A stretch of 11,409 nucleotides of DNA. Origin: an uncultured Bacillota bacterium (GTDB taxonomy: Bacteria > Bacillota > Dehalobacteriia > UBA4068). The notes beneath the pieces were generated by a model. The model saw nothing but the letters and a program-made list of their open reading frames with translations, had not been told where the DNA came from and did not search any database. The position numbers and the translations under genes were made by a program. The stretch spans positions 1-11,409 of the forward strand of contig CAKQQU010000048.1 in the NCBI GenBank assembly GCA_934271085.1. The letters run 5' to 3'. Positions 1-5,995 of this stretch are shown here, piece by piece. Numbering within the stretch: the first letter of the stretch is position 1; each line of letters begins with the position of its first letter.

Positions 1-39
1 CGATATTCTGTTGTTATCCTTTGTTAAAGCGGTAAACAT
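1..39 (-). CDS. Possible 5' end of a gene leaving the window
   Basis: An ATG at 39-37 opens a minus-strand frame that stays open for 13 codons to the window edge (MFTALTKDNNRIS). A GGAAAG ribosome-binding-like stretch lies about 6 nt upstream, and a good promoter (114-142) lies about 70 nt upstream of that. Too little is visible to assign a family. It could be a real start or a chance open stretch; the promoter upstream is the main reason to list it. Confidence 0.3.
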   Translation of the reverse strand, partial: MFTALTKDNNRIS

Positions 40-113
40 ACACTTTCCATCTCAGTAAATTAACAAAAATGCAGACGAGGTAGTTCTTATTAGTCCCTTT
101 GCGTTTATTTTTT

Positions 114-142
114 ATATTATCAATTTCTCTGTAAATTGTCAA
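114..142 (-). promoter_or_regulatory. Sigma-A type promoter reading left out of the window
   Basis: On the minus strand there is a perfect -35 box TTGACA (142-137), a 17-nt spacer and a -10 box TAATAT (119-114); GATAAT at 121-116 is an alternative -10 with a 15-nt spacer. Transcription would start near 106 and leave a leader of about 65 nt before the possible ATG at 39. The 1-395 stretch otherwise holds only this promoter, the possible start of a gene and hairpins downstream of ssrA. Confidence 0.55.
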
Positions 143-261
143 TCCGAAAGGCTTTGCAGCTTATTATAGGCTATTTGCAGTACATAAAAACGGACAAAGC
201 AAACGAATAGCCCATAAAGCAAACCTTTACTTTTACAGCAGTCTGCTGAGACCGCCGTAAA

Positions 262-300
262 CAAGAAAAACCCGTCCTGGAAAACACTCCGGGGCGGGTT
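262..300 (-). terminator. Second terminator-like hairpin downstream of ssrA
   Basis: Bases 269-278 and 291-300 form an inverted repeat (AACCCGTCC against GGGGCGGGTT). Read on the minus strand the hairpin runs straight into TTTTTCTTG, as in an intrinsic terminator, although one internal pair becomes a C-A mismatch on that strand. It lies behind the main ssrA terminator and would act as a backup stop. The plus strand gives a better stem but a weaker T run. Confidence 0.45.
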
Positions 301-321
301 GCTTTATAGGGCGAAGGCTCA

Positions 322-347
322 AAATCCCTTGAAAGCAAGGGGTTTTT
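322..347. terminator. Small hairpin between the two ssrA terminators
   Basis: AAATCCCTT (322-330) pairs with AAGGGGTTT (337-345) around a 6-nt loop, with one G.T pair on the plus strand. The arms merge with T-rich sequence on both strands, so it could act as a weak bidirectional terminator. No gene reaches it from the left, so any function is uncertain. Confidence 0.3.
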
Positions 348-353
348 ACAAAG

Positions 354-390
354 AAAAAAGGTAGTAGACTTTCTATCAAAATCTACTACC
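354..390 (-). terminator. Intrinsic terminator of ssrA
   Basis: On the minus strand GGTAGTAGA (390-382) pairs perfectly with TCTACTACC (368-360) around a 13-nt loop and is followed by TTTTTT (359-354). It begins 6 nt after the CCA end of the tmRNA, the expected place for the transcript end before 3' trimming. Confidence 0.85.
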
Positions 391-395
391 TTATT

Positions 396-740
396 TGGTG
401 GAGCTGGGGGGAGTTGAACCCCCGTCCGAAAGACGACCCACAAGAGCATCTCCGAGCGCAGTATGCGATTTGTTTTTGCACTGACATCGACCACATACGA
501 TCTATGTCAGTACTATTCCCTTGATCTCCCCTGCCCTGATGGGACGGTCAGTACAGGGAAAGCCCATATTGATGACCCGTCGCAGACCCTATGGGCGAAG
601 TCTGGTCAGGGTTAGACTGCAATTAAGCAGCTAAAGCGTAATTAGGTTTGGCAAATAAATTGTTTTTCGCGTTTACGGGCGCAGACACCCCGGCTCGCTT
701 CTCTCGCCAATCGATCCCCCGTCGAAACCGGTACAGCCCC
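396..740 (-). ncRNA. ssrA: tmRNA (transfer-messenger RNA), one-piece
   Basis: This RNA acts as both tRNA and mRNA to free stalled ribosomes and mark the unfinished protein for degradation, together with SmpB. The 5' end reads GGGGCTGT followed by the conserved GGTTTCGACGG block. The 3' end has the T arm GGGGG-TTCAACT-CCCCC and an encoded CCA at 398-396. The first seven bases pair with CAGCTCC before the discriminator A, and the third pair is G.U, the alanine identity element read by alanyl-tRNA synthetase. About 345 nt long, within the normal range. The mRNA-like part (670-623) encodes a tag ending YALAA. Its 5' end is only 4 nt after the stop of the zinc-ribbon gene, and I found no convincing -35/-10 pair just upstream (a TATATT at 771-766 lacks a matching -35). 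It is therefore probably transcribed with smpB and trimmed by RNase P. Confidence 0.97.
623..670 (-). other. tmRNA proteolysis-tag reading frame
   Basis: Read on the minus strand from a resume codon GCG at 670-668, the frame gives AKNNLFAKPNYALAA and a TAA stop at 625-623. The C-terminal LAA is the hallmark recognised by ClpXP-type proteases. The resume codon is inferred from the usual Ala/Gly/Asp-type first codon and from tag length (15 residues is on the long side); it is not proven by the sequence alone. Two stem-forming segments follow the stop, as expected for the pseudoknot region. Confidence 0.8.
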
Positions 741-744
741 ATGT

Positions 745-960
745 TTACAGAGGATGAAACCAGAAAATATAGCCACATTCGCTGCAATAATAATTCAGTG
801 CATTGGTATTGGCCCAATCCAAACCCAAAAAAGTCATGCCGACGGTATTCATTTGCGTTTTTCTTTGATAAAAAAGCTTGCCGCCGCAGACCGGGCAAAC
901 AAGTTCATGCCCATTAATTACTACTGCCTGAGCATTAGAGGAATCATCTTTAAAGAACAC
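745..960 (-). CDS. Small zinc-ribbon protein between smpB and ssrA
   Basis: A 71-residue protein with two CxxC knuckles, CPVC at 22-25 and CSEC at 59-62, which should bind one zinc ion. Between them is a conserved-looking block, NTVGMTFLGLDWAN (38-51), and after the second knuckle an aromatic GYIFWF. I recognise this layout from small uncharacterised Firmicutes zinc-ribbon proteins, sometimes called DNA-binding, but no function is established to my knowledge. The start is GTG at 960-958, 2 nt after the smpB stop, so translation is probably coupled to smpB; a GAGG about 11 nt upstream could help, and there is no better in-frame start. The stop at 747-745 is 4 nt from the mature tmRNA 5' end. 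Position inside a ribosome-rescue operon hints at a link to translation, but that is inference only. Confidence 0.85.
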   Translation of the reverse strand: MFFKDDSSNAQAVVINGHELVCPVCGGKLFYQRKTQMNTVGMTFLGLDWANTNALNYYCSECGYIFWFHPL

Positions 961-962
961 TA

Positions 963-1436
963 TCAGGTATGCCTCATTTCTTTCATGATCCGTTCTGTTT
1001 CTCTGCCAACAGCTCTGGCTACCAGATCCTGCCGTTTATCATAAAGCTTTTTGCCCTGAGCCAGAACTATTTCCACTTTGATCCGGGAGCCGCTGAAATA
1101 TACCTTATTGGGTATAACCGTCAACCCCTTTTCCCTTACCTTGGCATAAAGATGGCGTATCTCCTGTTTGTGCATCAGTAAACGGCGGGGCCGTTTGGGA
1201 TCATGATTAAAACGGTTTCCCATCTCATAAGGGCTTATATGCATATTTAGAATATAAATCTGTCCATCTTCTATTTTGCAATAAGCGTCCTGTAGATTGC
1301 CTTTTCCTGCCCGCAGAGATTTAACTTCCGTACCTGCCAGCTCTATGCCGGCCTCATAAGTTTCCAGCAAGTTAAATTCATGGCGGGCTTTTCTGTTATC
1401 ACAAACAATTTTTATCTTGCTTTTCTGATCGGTCAT
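963..1436 (-). CDS. smpB: SsrA-binding protein SmpB
   Basis: SmpB binds the tRNA-like part of tmRNA, takes the place of the missing anticodon arm in the ribosomal A site and is required for trans-translation. The protein has 157 residues, the usual size. Family landmarks are visible: GTEVKSLR (35-42), HISPYE (66-71), RRLLMHKQEI (84-93) and GKKLYDKR (128-135), followed by a basic, probably helical tail (136-157) that in known SmpB enters the mRNA channel. The ATG at 1436-1434 has a GAGG site about 8 nt upstream. It is the first gene of a unit that continues through the zinc-ribbon gene to ssrA. Its own promoter lies at 1465-1493. Confidence 0.97.
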   Translation of the reverse strand: MTDQKSKIKIVCDNRKARHEFNLLETYEAGIELAGTEVKSLRAGKGNLQDAYCKIEDGQIYILNMHISPYEMGNRFNHDPKRPRRLLMHKQEIRHLYAKVREKGLTVIPNKVYFSGSRIKVEIVLAQGKKLYDKRQDLVARAVGRETERIMKEMRHT

Positions 1437-1464
1437 ATTTATACCTCGGAATAATTACAATGAA

Positions 1465-1493
1465 ATTATAGCATATCTTGCAGCTGTTGTCTG
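1465..1493 (-). promoter_or_regulatory. Promoter of the smpB - zinc-ribbon - ssrA unit
   Basis: On the minus strand: a perfect -10 TATAAT (1470-1465) preceded by TGC, an extended -10; 17-nt spacer; -35 CAGACA (1493-1488, 4 of 6 matches). Start of transcription expected near 1458, giving a leader of about 20 nt before the smpB ATG. It is back-to-back with the lysozyme promoter. Confidence 0.7.
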
Positions 1494-1542
1494 CTGAAAA
1501 AAAACGGAAAAAATTATTAATAAAGTTTTAAAGTTGACAAGA

Positions 1543-1571
1543 TTGCCATAAATATTTTTTTTTTGTATTAT
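1543..1571 (+). promoter_or_regulatory. Promoter of the GH25 lysozyme gene
   Basis: TTGCCA (1543-1548, 5 of 6) and TATTAT (1566-1571, 5 of 6) are 17 nt apart, with a T-rich spacer. The consensus TTGACA at 1534-1539 has no -10 at the right distance. The leader is short (about 24 nt) and carries AGGCAGGAAA, a ribosome-binding site that sits rather far (about 14 nt) from the ATG at 1602. Confidence 0.6.
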
Positions 1572-1601
1572 TAAATAAAAAGGCAGGAAATATTTTTATA
1601 T

Positions 1602-2546
1602 ATGAGTCGAAATTTAAATATAAAAAACATAGTCATCATTGGGCTGATATTTGCCATTCTGCTTACTGCGGTTATATGGGTGATAAGTATTATAAAAATA
1701 AGGAGCACCGATTCGGAGGAAACGGCTGTGATATCCGTTGATAAGGCTGTTTCCGTTGCCGCGGATTTTAATGTCAGCCTGGAATATCTGCAGACAATTT
1801 TGCCGAATTACCTTATTTATACCGTAGGCGGGGAATACATGTATCAAAAGCTGGATCCCCAGATACCCCGGTGCGATTATGATTATTCTTTACTGGGACA
1901 AGATGCAAGCGGCCGTATCACCTATAATGATCCTCAATATGCCGATGTGCTTTATGGCATAGATGTATCCCAGTACCAGGGCGATATCGATTGGCCTAAG
2001 GTTGCTGCTGATAATGTTGATTTTGCTTATATACGCGTTGGCTTTCGCGGATACGGCAGCGGCAAACTGGTAATGGATGAGAAATTTTCAGCCAATATCC
2101 AGGGAGCCAAGACCGCGGGGTTGCAGGTGGGCGTATATTTCTTTTCTCAGGCTATAAGCATTGGGGAAGCCGAAGAAGAAGCCCAGATCGTTTTGGATGC
2201 GATAAAAGATTATGATATTGATTTACCCGTGGTATTTGATATGGAAGAAATACATAATGAAACCGCCAGAACCGATAATTTAAGCCGGGAAGAAGCAAGC
2301 CAAATAACCCTTGCTTTCTGCAGAAAAGTTGAAAAGAGCGGATACAAATGTATGATTTACGGCAATACAAAATGGCTGGCAGCCAGAGTAGATATGAGCT
2401 TATTGAAGGATTACCCTATCTGGTTTGCCCAGTACTATTATAAACCCCTTTTCCCCTACGATTTTGTTTTGTGGCAGTATTCCAACAGCGGCAGCATCGA
2501 GGGGATACCGGCTCATGTGGATATGAATATATATCTTAAACCATAA
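1602..2546 (+). CDS. Membrane-anchored GH25 lysozyme (muramidase)
   Basis: Glycoside hydrolase family 25 enzymes cut the beta-1,4 bond between N-acetylmuramic acid and N-acetylglucosamine in peptidoglycan. The 314-residue protein starts with a short basic stretch and one hydrophobic segment (about 10-32), read as an uncleaved signal anchor that puts the enzyme outside the membrane. Residues 40-115 are a linker or small domain that I do not recognise. The catalytic barrel begins at YGIDVSQYQG (118-127, D121) and continues with AYIRVGFRG, VGVYFFS, the family DxE motif in VVFDMEE (D213, E215), MIYGN, WFAQYY, LWQYS and the closing HVDMN (D307), so the active-site acids look intact. No cell-wall repeat domain is present. 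The only plus-strand gene here, it has its own promoter and a strong terminator. Likely role: wall remodelling or turnover rather than phage lysis, since no holin or phage gene is nearby. Confidence 0.92.
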   Translation: MSRNLNIKNIVIIGLIFAILLTAVIWVISIIKIRSTDSEETAVISVDKAVSVAADFNVSLEYLQTILPNYLIYTVGGEYMYQKLDPQIPRCDYDYSLLGQDASGRITYNDPQYADVLYGIDVSQYQGDIDWPKVAADNVDFAYIRVGFRGYGSGKLVMDEKFSANIQGAKTAGLQVGVYFFSQAISIGEAEEEAQIVLDAIKDYDIDLPVVFDMEEIHNETARTDNLSREEASQITLAFCRKVEKSGYKCMIYGNTKWLAARVDMSLLKDYPIWFAQYYYKPLFPYDFVLWQYSNSGSIEGIPAHVDMNIYLKP

Positions 2547-2576
2547 TAAAGCATAAGCTTAAGCTGCATATAAAAG

Positions 2577-2608
2577 GAGGGACGCCCGATGCGGGGCGCC
2601 TCTTTTTT
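2577..2608 (+). terminator. Terminator of the GH25 gene
   Basis: GAGG-(GA)-CGCCC (2577-2587) pairs with GGGCG-CCTC (2594-2602), with a 2-nt bulge, and is followed by TTTTTT (2603-2608). It begins about 30 nt after the stop codon. Confidence 0.85.
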
Positions 2609-2611
2609 GGT

Positions 2612-2651
2612 AAAAAGCAAAGAGAGGCTATTCCCATGGGAAAGCCTCTCT
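2612..2651 (-). terminator. Terminator of the adhE - DUF308 transcript
   Basis: On the minus strand AGAGAGGCT (2651-2643) pairs perfectly with AGCCTCTCT (2629-2621). The loop contains its own palindrome TTCCCATGGGAA, and the stem is followed by TTGCTTTTTA. It lies 25 nt behind the DUF308 stop and is tail-to-tail with the GH25 terminator. Confidence 0.8.
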
Positions 2652-2675
2652 GCCGGTTTAGTTGAAATATGAAAA

Positions 2676-3221
2676 CTAATTTCTATCCTTCAGAAATTTG
2701 CTTATCTTGATAAGAATGAACAGATCGGTCACGGCATCAAACATCAGGATTATGCCGCAGATAATCACCATAGTAATAGCCGTGACAAAAGGTGCCAGAA
2801 TAATCAAAACAGCCAGAATCAGGGTGATGACAGCAAGTATCAGGCTTATCCACCACTGGGAATAACCGCAGCGCTTAAGTTCTATGGAATCACCGATATC
2901 ACTGAAGCCATGATACAGAACAAGCAAGCCAATAAGGATAAACAGAAAACCTATCCAGAAAGCGGGGTTGATTATCAGCCAAAGTCCAAGGGCAATCCCT
3001 ATTATACCGGCAATAAGCAGCGCTATTCCCGGCCTGCCATTCTTAGCGGCTATAAAGAAAACTATCGAGCATACGCCGCTGGCCAGAAGCACCCATCCCA
3101 GGATGATACACAGGGTGATTGTTGCTGTGTCAGGGAAGATCACAAAAAACAGACCCAGAAGGAAGGTGATCAATGCCATGATAAGCATACTGGTTTTAGT
3201 TCTTTTTAAGATACTGTACAT
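2676..3221 (-). CDS. DUF308/HdeD-like six-helix membrane protein
   Basis: A 181-residue, very hydrophobic protein with about six membrane segments (near 11-29, 35-58, 65-83, 87-104, 122-143, 147-171). It is built from three two-helix repeats, each with a proline turn followed by a glycine-rich helix: FPDTATIT (29-36), INPAFWIG (84-91) and LAPFVTAI (142-149). This is the DUF308 pattern that includes E. coli HdeD, a membrane protein linked to acid resistance; the biochemical role of the family is unknown. The ATG at 3221-3219 has AGGAAAGGA about 9 nt upstream. The gene starts 35 nt after the adhE stop on the same strand, with a 10-bp stem-loop but no T run in between, so it is probably read with adhE. 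A role in acid or end-product stress would fit, but this is inference. Confidence 0.85.
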   Translation of the reverse strand: MYSILKRTKTSMLIMALITFLLGLFFVIFPDTATITLCIILGWVLLASGVCSIVFFIAAKNGRPGIALLIAGIIGIALGLWLIINPAFWIGFLFILIGLLVLYHGFSDIGDSIELKRCGYSQWWISLILAVITLILAVLIILAPFVTAITMVIICGIILMFDAVTDLFILIKISKFLKDRN

Positions 3222-3240
3222 TCTGCAACATCCTTTCCTG

Positions 3241-3274
3241 AAACATGAAGCAGTTTTTATACTTCTTCATGTTT
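3241..3274 (-). other. Stem-loop spanning the adhE stop and the DUF308 leader
   Basis: AAACATGAAG (3241-3250) and CTTCATGTTT (3265-3274) form a perfect 10-bp stem around a 14-nt loop. The left arm as transcribed is the end of adhE coding sequence, the loop holds the adhE stop (3259-3257), and the right arm ends just before the DUF308 ribosome-binding site. No T run follows on the minus strand, so it is not a standard terminator. It may affect mRNA stability, processing or coupling between the two genes. Confidence 0.5.
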
Positions 3275-5875
3275 ACCGTAATAAGCGTTCAGGAACATCT
3301 GTTTGATCTCAGGGATAAGCGGCAGACGGGGATTGGCGCCGGTGCACTGATCGTCAAATGCAAGTTCGGATATTTCATCAAGCCTGGAGAGGAATTCCTT
3401 CTCTTTGATTCCGTAGTCCCTGATAGTTGCCTTGATGCCGACCCTTACCTTAAGATCATTGATGCTCTTGATCAGGTTTTCCAGTTTTTCATTATTGTTT
3501 TTACCGCCAAAGCCCAAGGCATTCGCTACTTCAGCATAACGCTCCAGGGTATGAGGATAAGCGTACTGGGGGAAAGTACCCATTCTGCAGGGTATTTCCT
3601 TAGCGTTGAAACGAAGGACTTCTTCTATCATCAAAGCATTGGCAACACCATGGGGAATATGGTAAAAGGCGCCCAGCTTATGAGCCATGGAATGGCATAC
3701 GCCAAGGAAAGCATTGGCAAAGGCCATACCTGCCATAGTTGCCGCATTGGCCATTTTTTCCCTGGCTTCCACATCATGCTGGCCATTGTCGTAAGCTCTG
3801 GGCAGATAAGTAAAGATATTTTTCAGCGCTTCGATAGCCAGACCGTCGGTATAATCGGTAGCCATCATGGAAGCATAAGCCTCCAGAGCATGGGTAACTG
3901 CATCGATACCGGCAGCAGCGGTAAGACCTTTGGGAGCAGACATATGGAAATCAGTATCGATAATAGCCATATTGGGCAGGAGCTGATAGTCAGCCAGCGG
4001 ATACTTGACGCCGGTGCTCTCATCGGTAATAACGGCAAAGGGAGTTACCTCAGAACCGGTGCCTGCGGAGGTGGGAATAGCTATAAAGTAAGCTTTTTCA
4101 CCCATTTTGGGGAAAGTATATACACGTTTACGGATATCCATGAAACGCATAGCCATATCCATAAAGTCAGCTTCCGGATGCTCATACATTACCCACATGA
4201 TTTTACCGGCATCCATAGCGGATCCGCCGCCCAGAGCAATGATGCAGTCAGGCTTGAAAGCGGCCATCTGAGCAGCGCCGGCTTTAGCGCAGGCCAAAGT
4301 GGGATCGGGAGCTACATCAAAGAAGATGTCAAAGGCCATGCCCATTTCGGTCAGCTTATCGGTGATGGGTTTGGTGTAGCCGTTTTCATAAAGGAACTGG
4401 TCGGTTACGATAAAGGCACGCTTTTTATCCATTACATGTGTCAATTCATCAAGAGCCACAGGCAAGCAGCCTTTTTTAATGTATACCTTCTGGGGAGCCC
4501 TGAACCAAAGCATATTATTTCTCCTCTCTGCGACGGTCTTGATGTTCAGTAAATGCTTGACGCCCACATTCTCGGAAATGCTGTTGCCGCCCCAGGAGCC
4601 GCAGCCCAAAGTGAGGGAGGGAGCCAGTTTAAAGTTGTACAGATCGCCGATACCGCCCTGTGCGGAAGGAGTATTCACCAGAATACGGCAGGTTTTCATC
4701 TTGCTGGCGAAAGCGTCAAGTTTTTCCCTTTCGGTAATCTCGTTAAGATAAATAGCAGCGGTATGACCGTAACCGCCGTCAGCTATCAGGCGGCTGGCTT
4801 TGGCAAAGGCGTCATCCAGGTCTGCTGCATGGTACATTGCCAGAACGGGAGAAAGCTTTTCATGAGCAAATTCTTCCGAAGGATCTACGGATTCCACTTC
4901 ACCTATGAGGATCTTGGTATATTCGGGAACGGTAATACCGGCTATCTCAGCTATTCTACAGGCGCTCTGGCCGACTATTTTGGCGTTGATTGCCCCATTG
5001 ATAAGAAGGATTTTTCTAACTTTATCTATCTCATCTTTTTTAAGGAAATAACATCCTCTGCGGGCGAATTCGTTTTTGGCAGCTTCGTAAACGTTGTCAT
5101 GGATTATAACGGACTGCTCGGAAGCGCAAATCATGCCGTTATCAAAAACTTTGGAGTGAATTATGGAGTTTACAGCCAAGGTGATATCCGCAGATTCGTC
5201 AATAATGGCAGGAACATTACCGGAACCAACGCCAATGGCGGGAGTTCCCGAAGAATAAGCGGCCTTGACCATGCCCAGACCGCCGGTAGCCAGAATAACA
5301 TCGGCTTTCTGCATCAGCATATTGGTCAGTTCCAGGGTAGGAATATCTATCCAATCGACTATACCCGCAGGAGCGCCTGCTTTAACAGCGGCTTCCAGAA
5401 CGATCTTGGCTGCTGCGGCGGTGGATTCCTTTGCTCTGGGATGAGGGCTGATAATAATGGCATTTCTGGTCTTTAAAGCCAACAGGGTTTTAAAGATAGC
5501 GGTAGAAGTGGGGTTGGTGGTAGGAATTACTGCGGCTACCACACCCAGAGGCTCTGCAATTTTTTTAATACCAAAAGAAGAGTCTTCTTCTATAACGCCA
5601 CAGGTCTTGGTGTATTTATAAGCGTTGTAAATATATTCTGCGGCATAGTTGTTTTTGATGATCTTATCCTCAACAAGACCCATGCCGGTTTCTTCAACAG
5701 CCATTTTAGCCAGAGGTATTCTCTGCTTATTTGCAGCTGAGGCAGCTGCCAAAAAGATCTTGTCGACCTGTTCCTGGGTATAAGTAGCATATATTTTCTG
5801 AGCTTCTCTTACACGAAATAGGGCCTCTTCCAATTTTTCGGCACTATCAATGATTGTTCTCTGTGTGATGTCCAC
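3257..5875 (-). CDS. adhE: Bifunctional acetaldehyde/alcohol dehydrogenase AdhE
   Basis: AdhE reduces acetyl-CoA to acetaldehyde and then to ethanol, using two NADH, and so regenerates NAD+ in fermentation; in other bacteria it forms long helical filaments (spirosomes). The 872 residues match the usual 860-900. Residues 1 to about 445 are the CoA-acylating aldehyde dehydrogenase: GVGSGNVP (215-222), the catalytic cysteine C250 in DNGMICASE, and GYGHTAAIY (368-376). After a short linker, residues 460-872 are the iron-dependent alcohol dehydrogenase: GGGSAMD (549-555), PTSAGTGSEV (601-610), and iron ligands expected at D658, H662 (DAVTHALEAY), H728 and H742 (CHS and HIPHG). All key residues are present. 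The start is GTG at 5875-5873, fixed by an excellent AAGGAGG site 6-7 nt upstream. It follows hydF across a 131-nt gap full of repeats and may have its own promoter there; DUF308 follows it. Confidence 0.97.
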   Translation of the reverse strand: MDITQRTIIDSAEKLEEALFRVREAQKIYATYTQEQVDKIFLAAASAANKQRIPLAKMAVEETGMGLVEDKIIKNNYAAEYIYNAYKYTKTCGVIEEDSSFGIKKIAEPLGVVAAVIPTTNPTSTAIFKTLLALKTRNAIIISPHPRAKESTAAAAKIVLEAAVKAGAPAGIVDWIDIPTLELTNMLMQKADVILATGGLGMVKAAYSSGTPAIGVGSGNVPAIIDESADITLAVNSIIHSKVFDNGMICASEQSVIIHDNVYEAAKNEFARRGCYFLKKDEIDKVRKILLINGAINAKIVGQSACRIAEIAGITVPEYTKILIGEVESVDPSEEFAHEKLSPVLAMYHAADLDDAFAKASRLIADGGYGHTAAIYLNEITEREKLDAFASKMKTCRILVNTPSAQGGIGDLYNFKLAPSLTLGCGSWGGNSISENVGVKHLLNIKTVAERRNNMLWFRAPQKVYIKKGCLPVALDELTHVMDKKRAFIVTDQFLYENGYTKPITDKLTEMGMAFDIFFDVAPDPTLACAKAGAAQMAAFKPDCIIALGGGSAMDAGKIMWVMYEHPEADFMDMAMRFMDIRKRVYTFPKMGEKAYFIAIPTSAGTGSEVTPFAVITDESTGVKYPLADYQLLPNMAIIDTDFHMSAPKGLTAAAGIDAVTHALEAYASMMATDYTDGLAIEALKNIFTYLPRAYDNGQHDVEAREKMANAATMAGMAFANAFLGVCHSMAHKLGAFYHIPHGVANALMIEEVLRFNAKEIPCRMGTFPQYAYPHTLERYAEVANALGFGGKNNNEKLENLIKSINDLKVRVGIKATIRDYGIKEKEFLSRLDEISELAFDDQCTGANPRLPLIPEIKQMFLNAYYGKHEEV

Positions 5876-5899
5876 AGTATCCCTCCTTATATATTAGCG

Positions 5900-5943
5900 T
5901 CCCAGTGGTTGATATATCCCATTGGGATTGTATACTAGTATAC
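5900..5943 (-). promoter_or_regulatory. Palindromic control region upstream of adhE
   Basis: Two kinds of inverted repeats lie between the adhE ribosome-binding site and the probable promoter. GTATACTAGTATAC (5930-5943) is a perfect 14-bp palindrome. ATCCCATTGGGAT (5916-5928) is a palindrome with one unpaired centre base, and TCCCAGTGG (5900-5908) repeats its core. Possible -10 boxes on the minus strand, TATAGT (5947-5942) and TATACT (5942-5937), overlap the 14-bp palindrome, and neither has a good -35. This fits a repressor operator at a weak or activated promoter. I do not recognise the site: it is not the TTGTGAA-N4-TTCACAA-type Rex operator that often controls adhE. Confidence 0.45.
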
Positions 5944-5995
5944 TATAACACTTTTTCAGAAATAATAAATAGGTTAGGCTAAAAAAAAAATAATT

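Noticed and set aside
171..494. A 107-codon minus-strand frame over the 3' half of the tmRNA and its terminators
   Set aside because: It reads through the tRNA-like domain and three hairpins, which are structured RNA and DNA signals, so it is a chance frame.
766..794. A separate tmRNA promoter with TATATT at 771-766
   Set aside because: The -35 position carries ATTATT, a poor match, and there is no extended -10. Cotranscription with smpB explains the layout better.
623..898. A 91-codon minus-strand frame ending in the tag sequence
   Set aside because: Only its last 15 codons are translated, as the tmRNA tag; the rest overlaps the tmRNA 5' domain and the zinc-ribbon gene out of frame.
1602..2546. 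GH25 gene taken as a phage endolysin, marking a prophage
   Set aside because: It has a membrane anchor, no holin beside it and only housekeeping genes around it, with its own promoter and terminator.
3245..4552. A 435-codon open frame on the plus strand opposite adhE, followed by another at 4553-5476
   Set aside because: Both are antisense to conserved AdhE coding sequence, show no family resemblance and have no ribosome-binding site or promoter of their own.
5981..5990. Ten A's (ten T's on the minus strand) after hydF as a possible terminator
   Set aside because: The only preceding inverted repeat is a 5-bp A/T stem (AATTT/AAATT), too weak for an intrinsic terminator.
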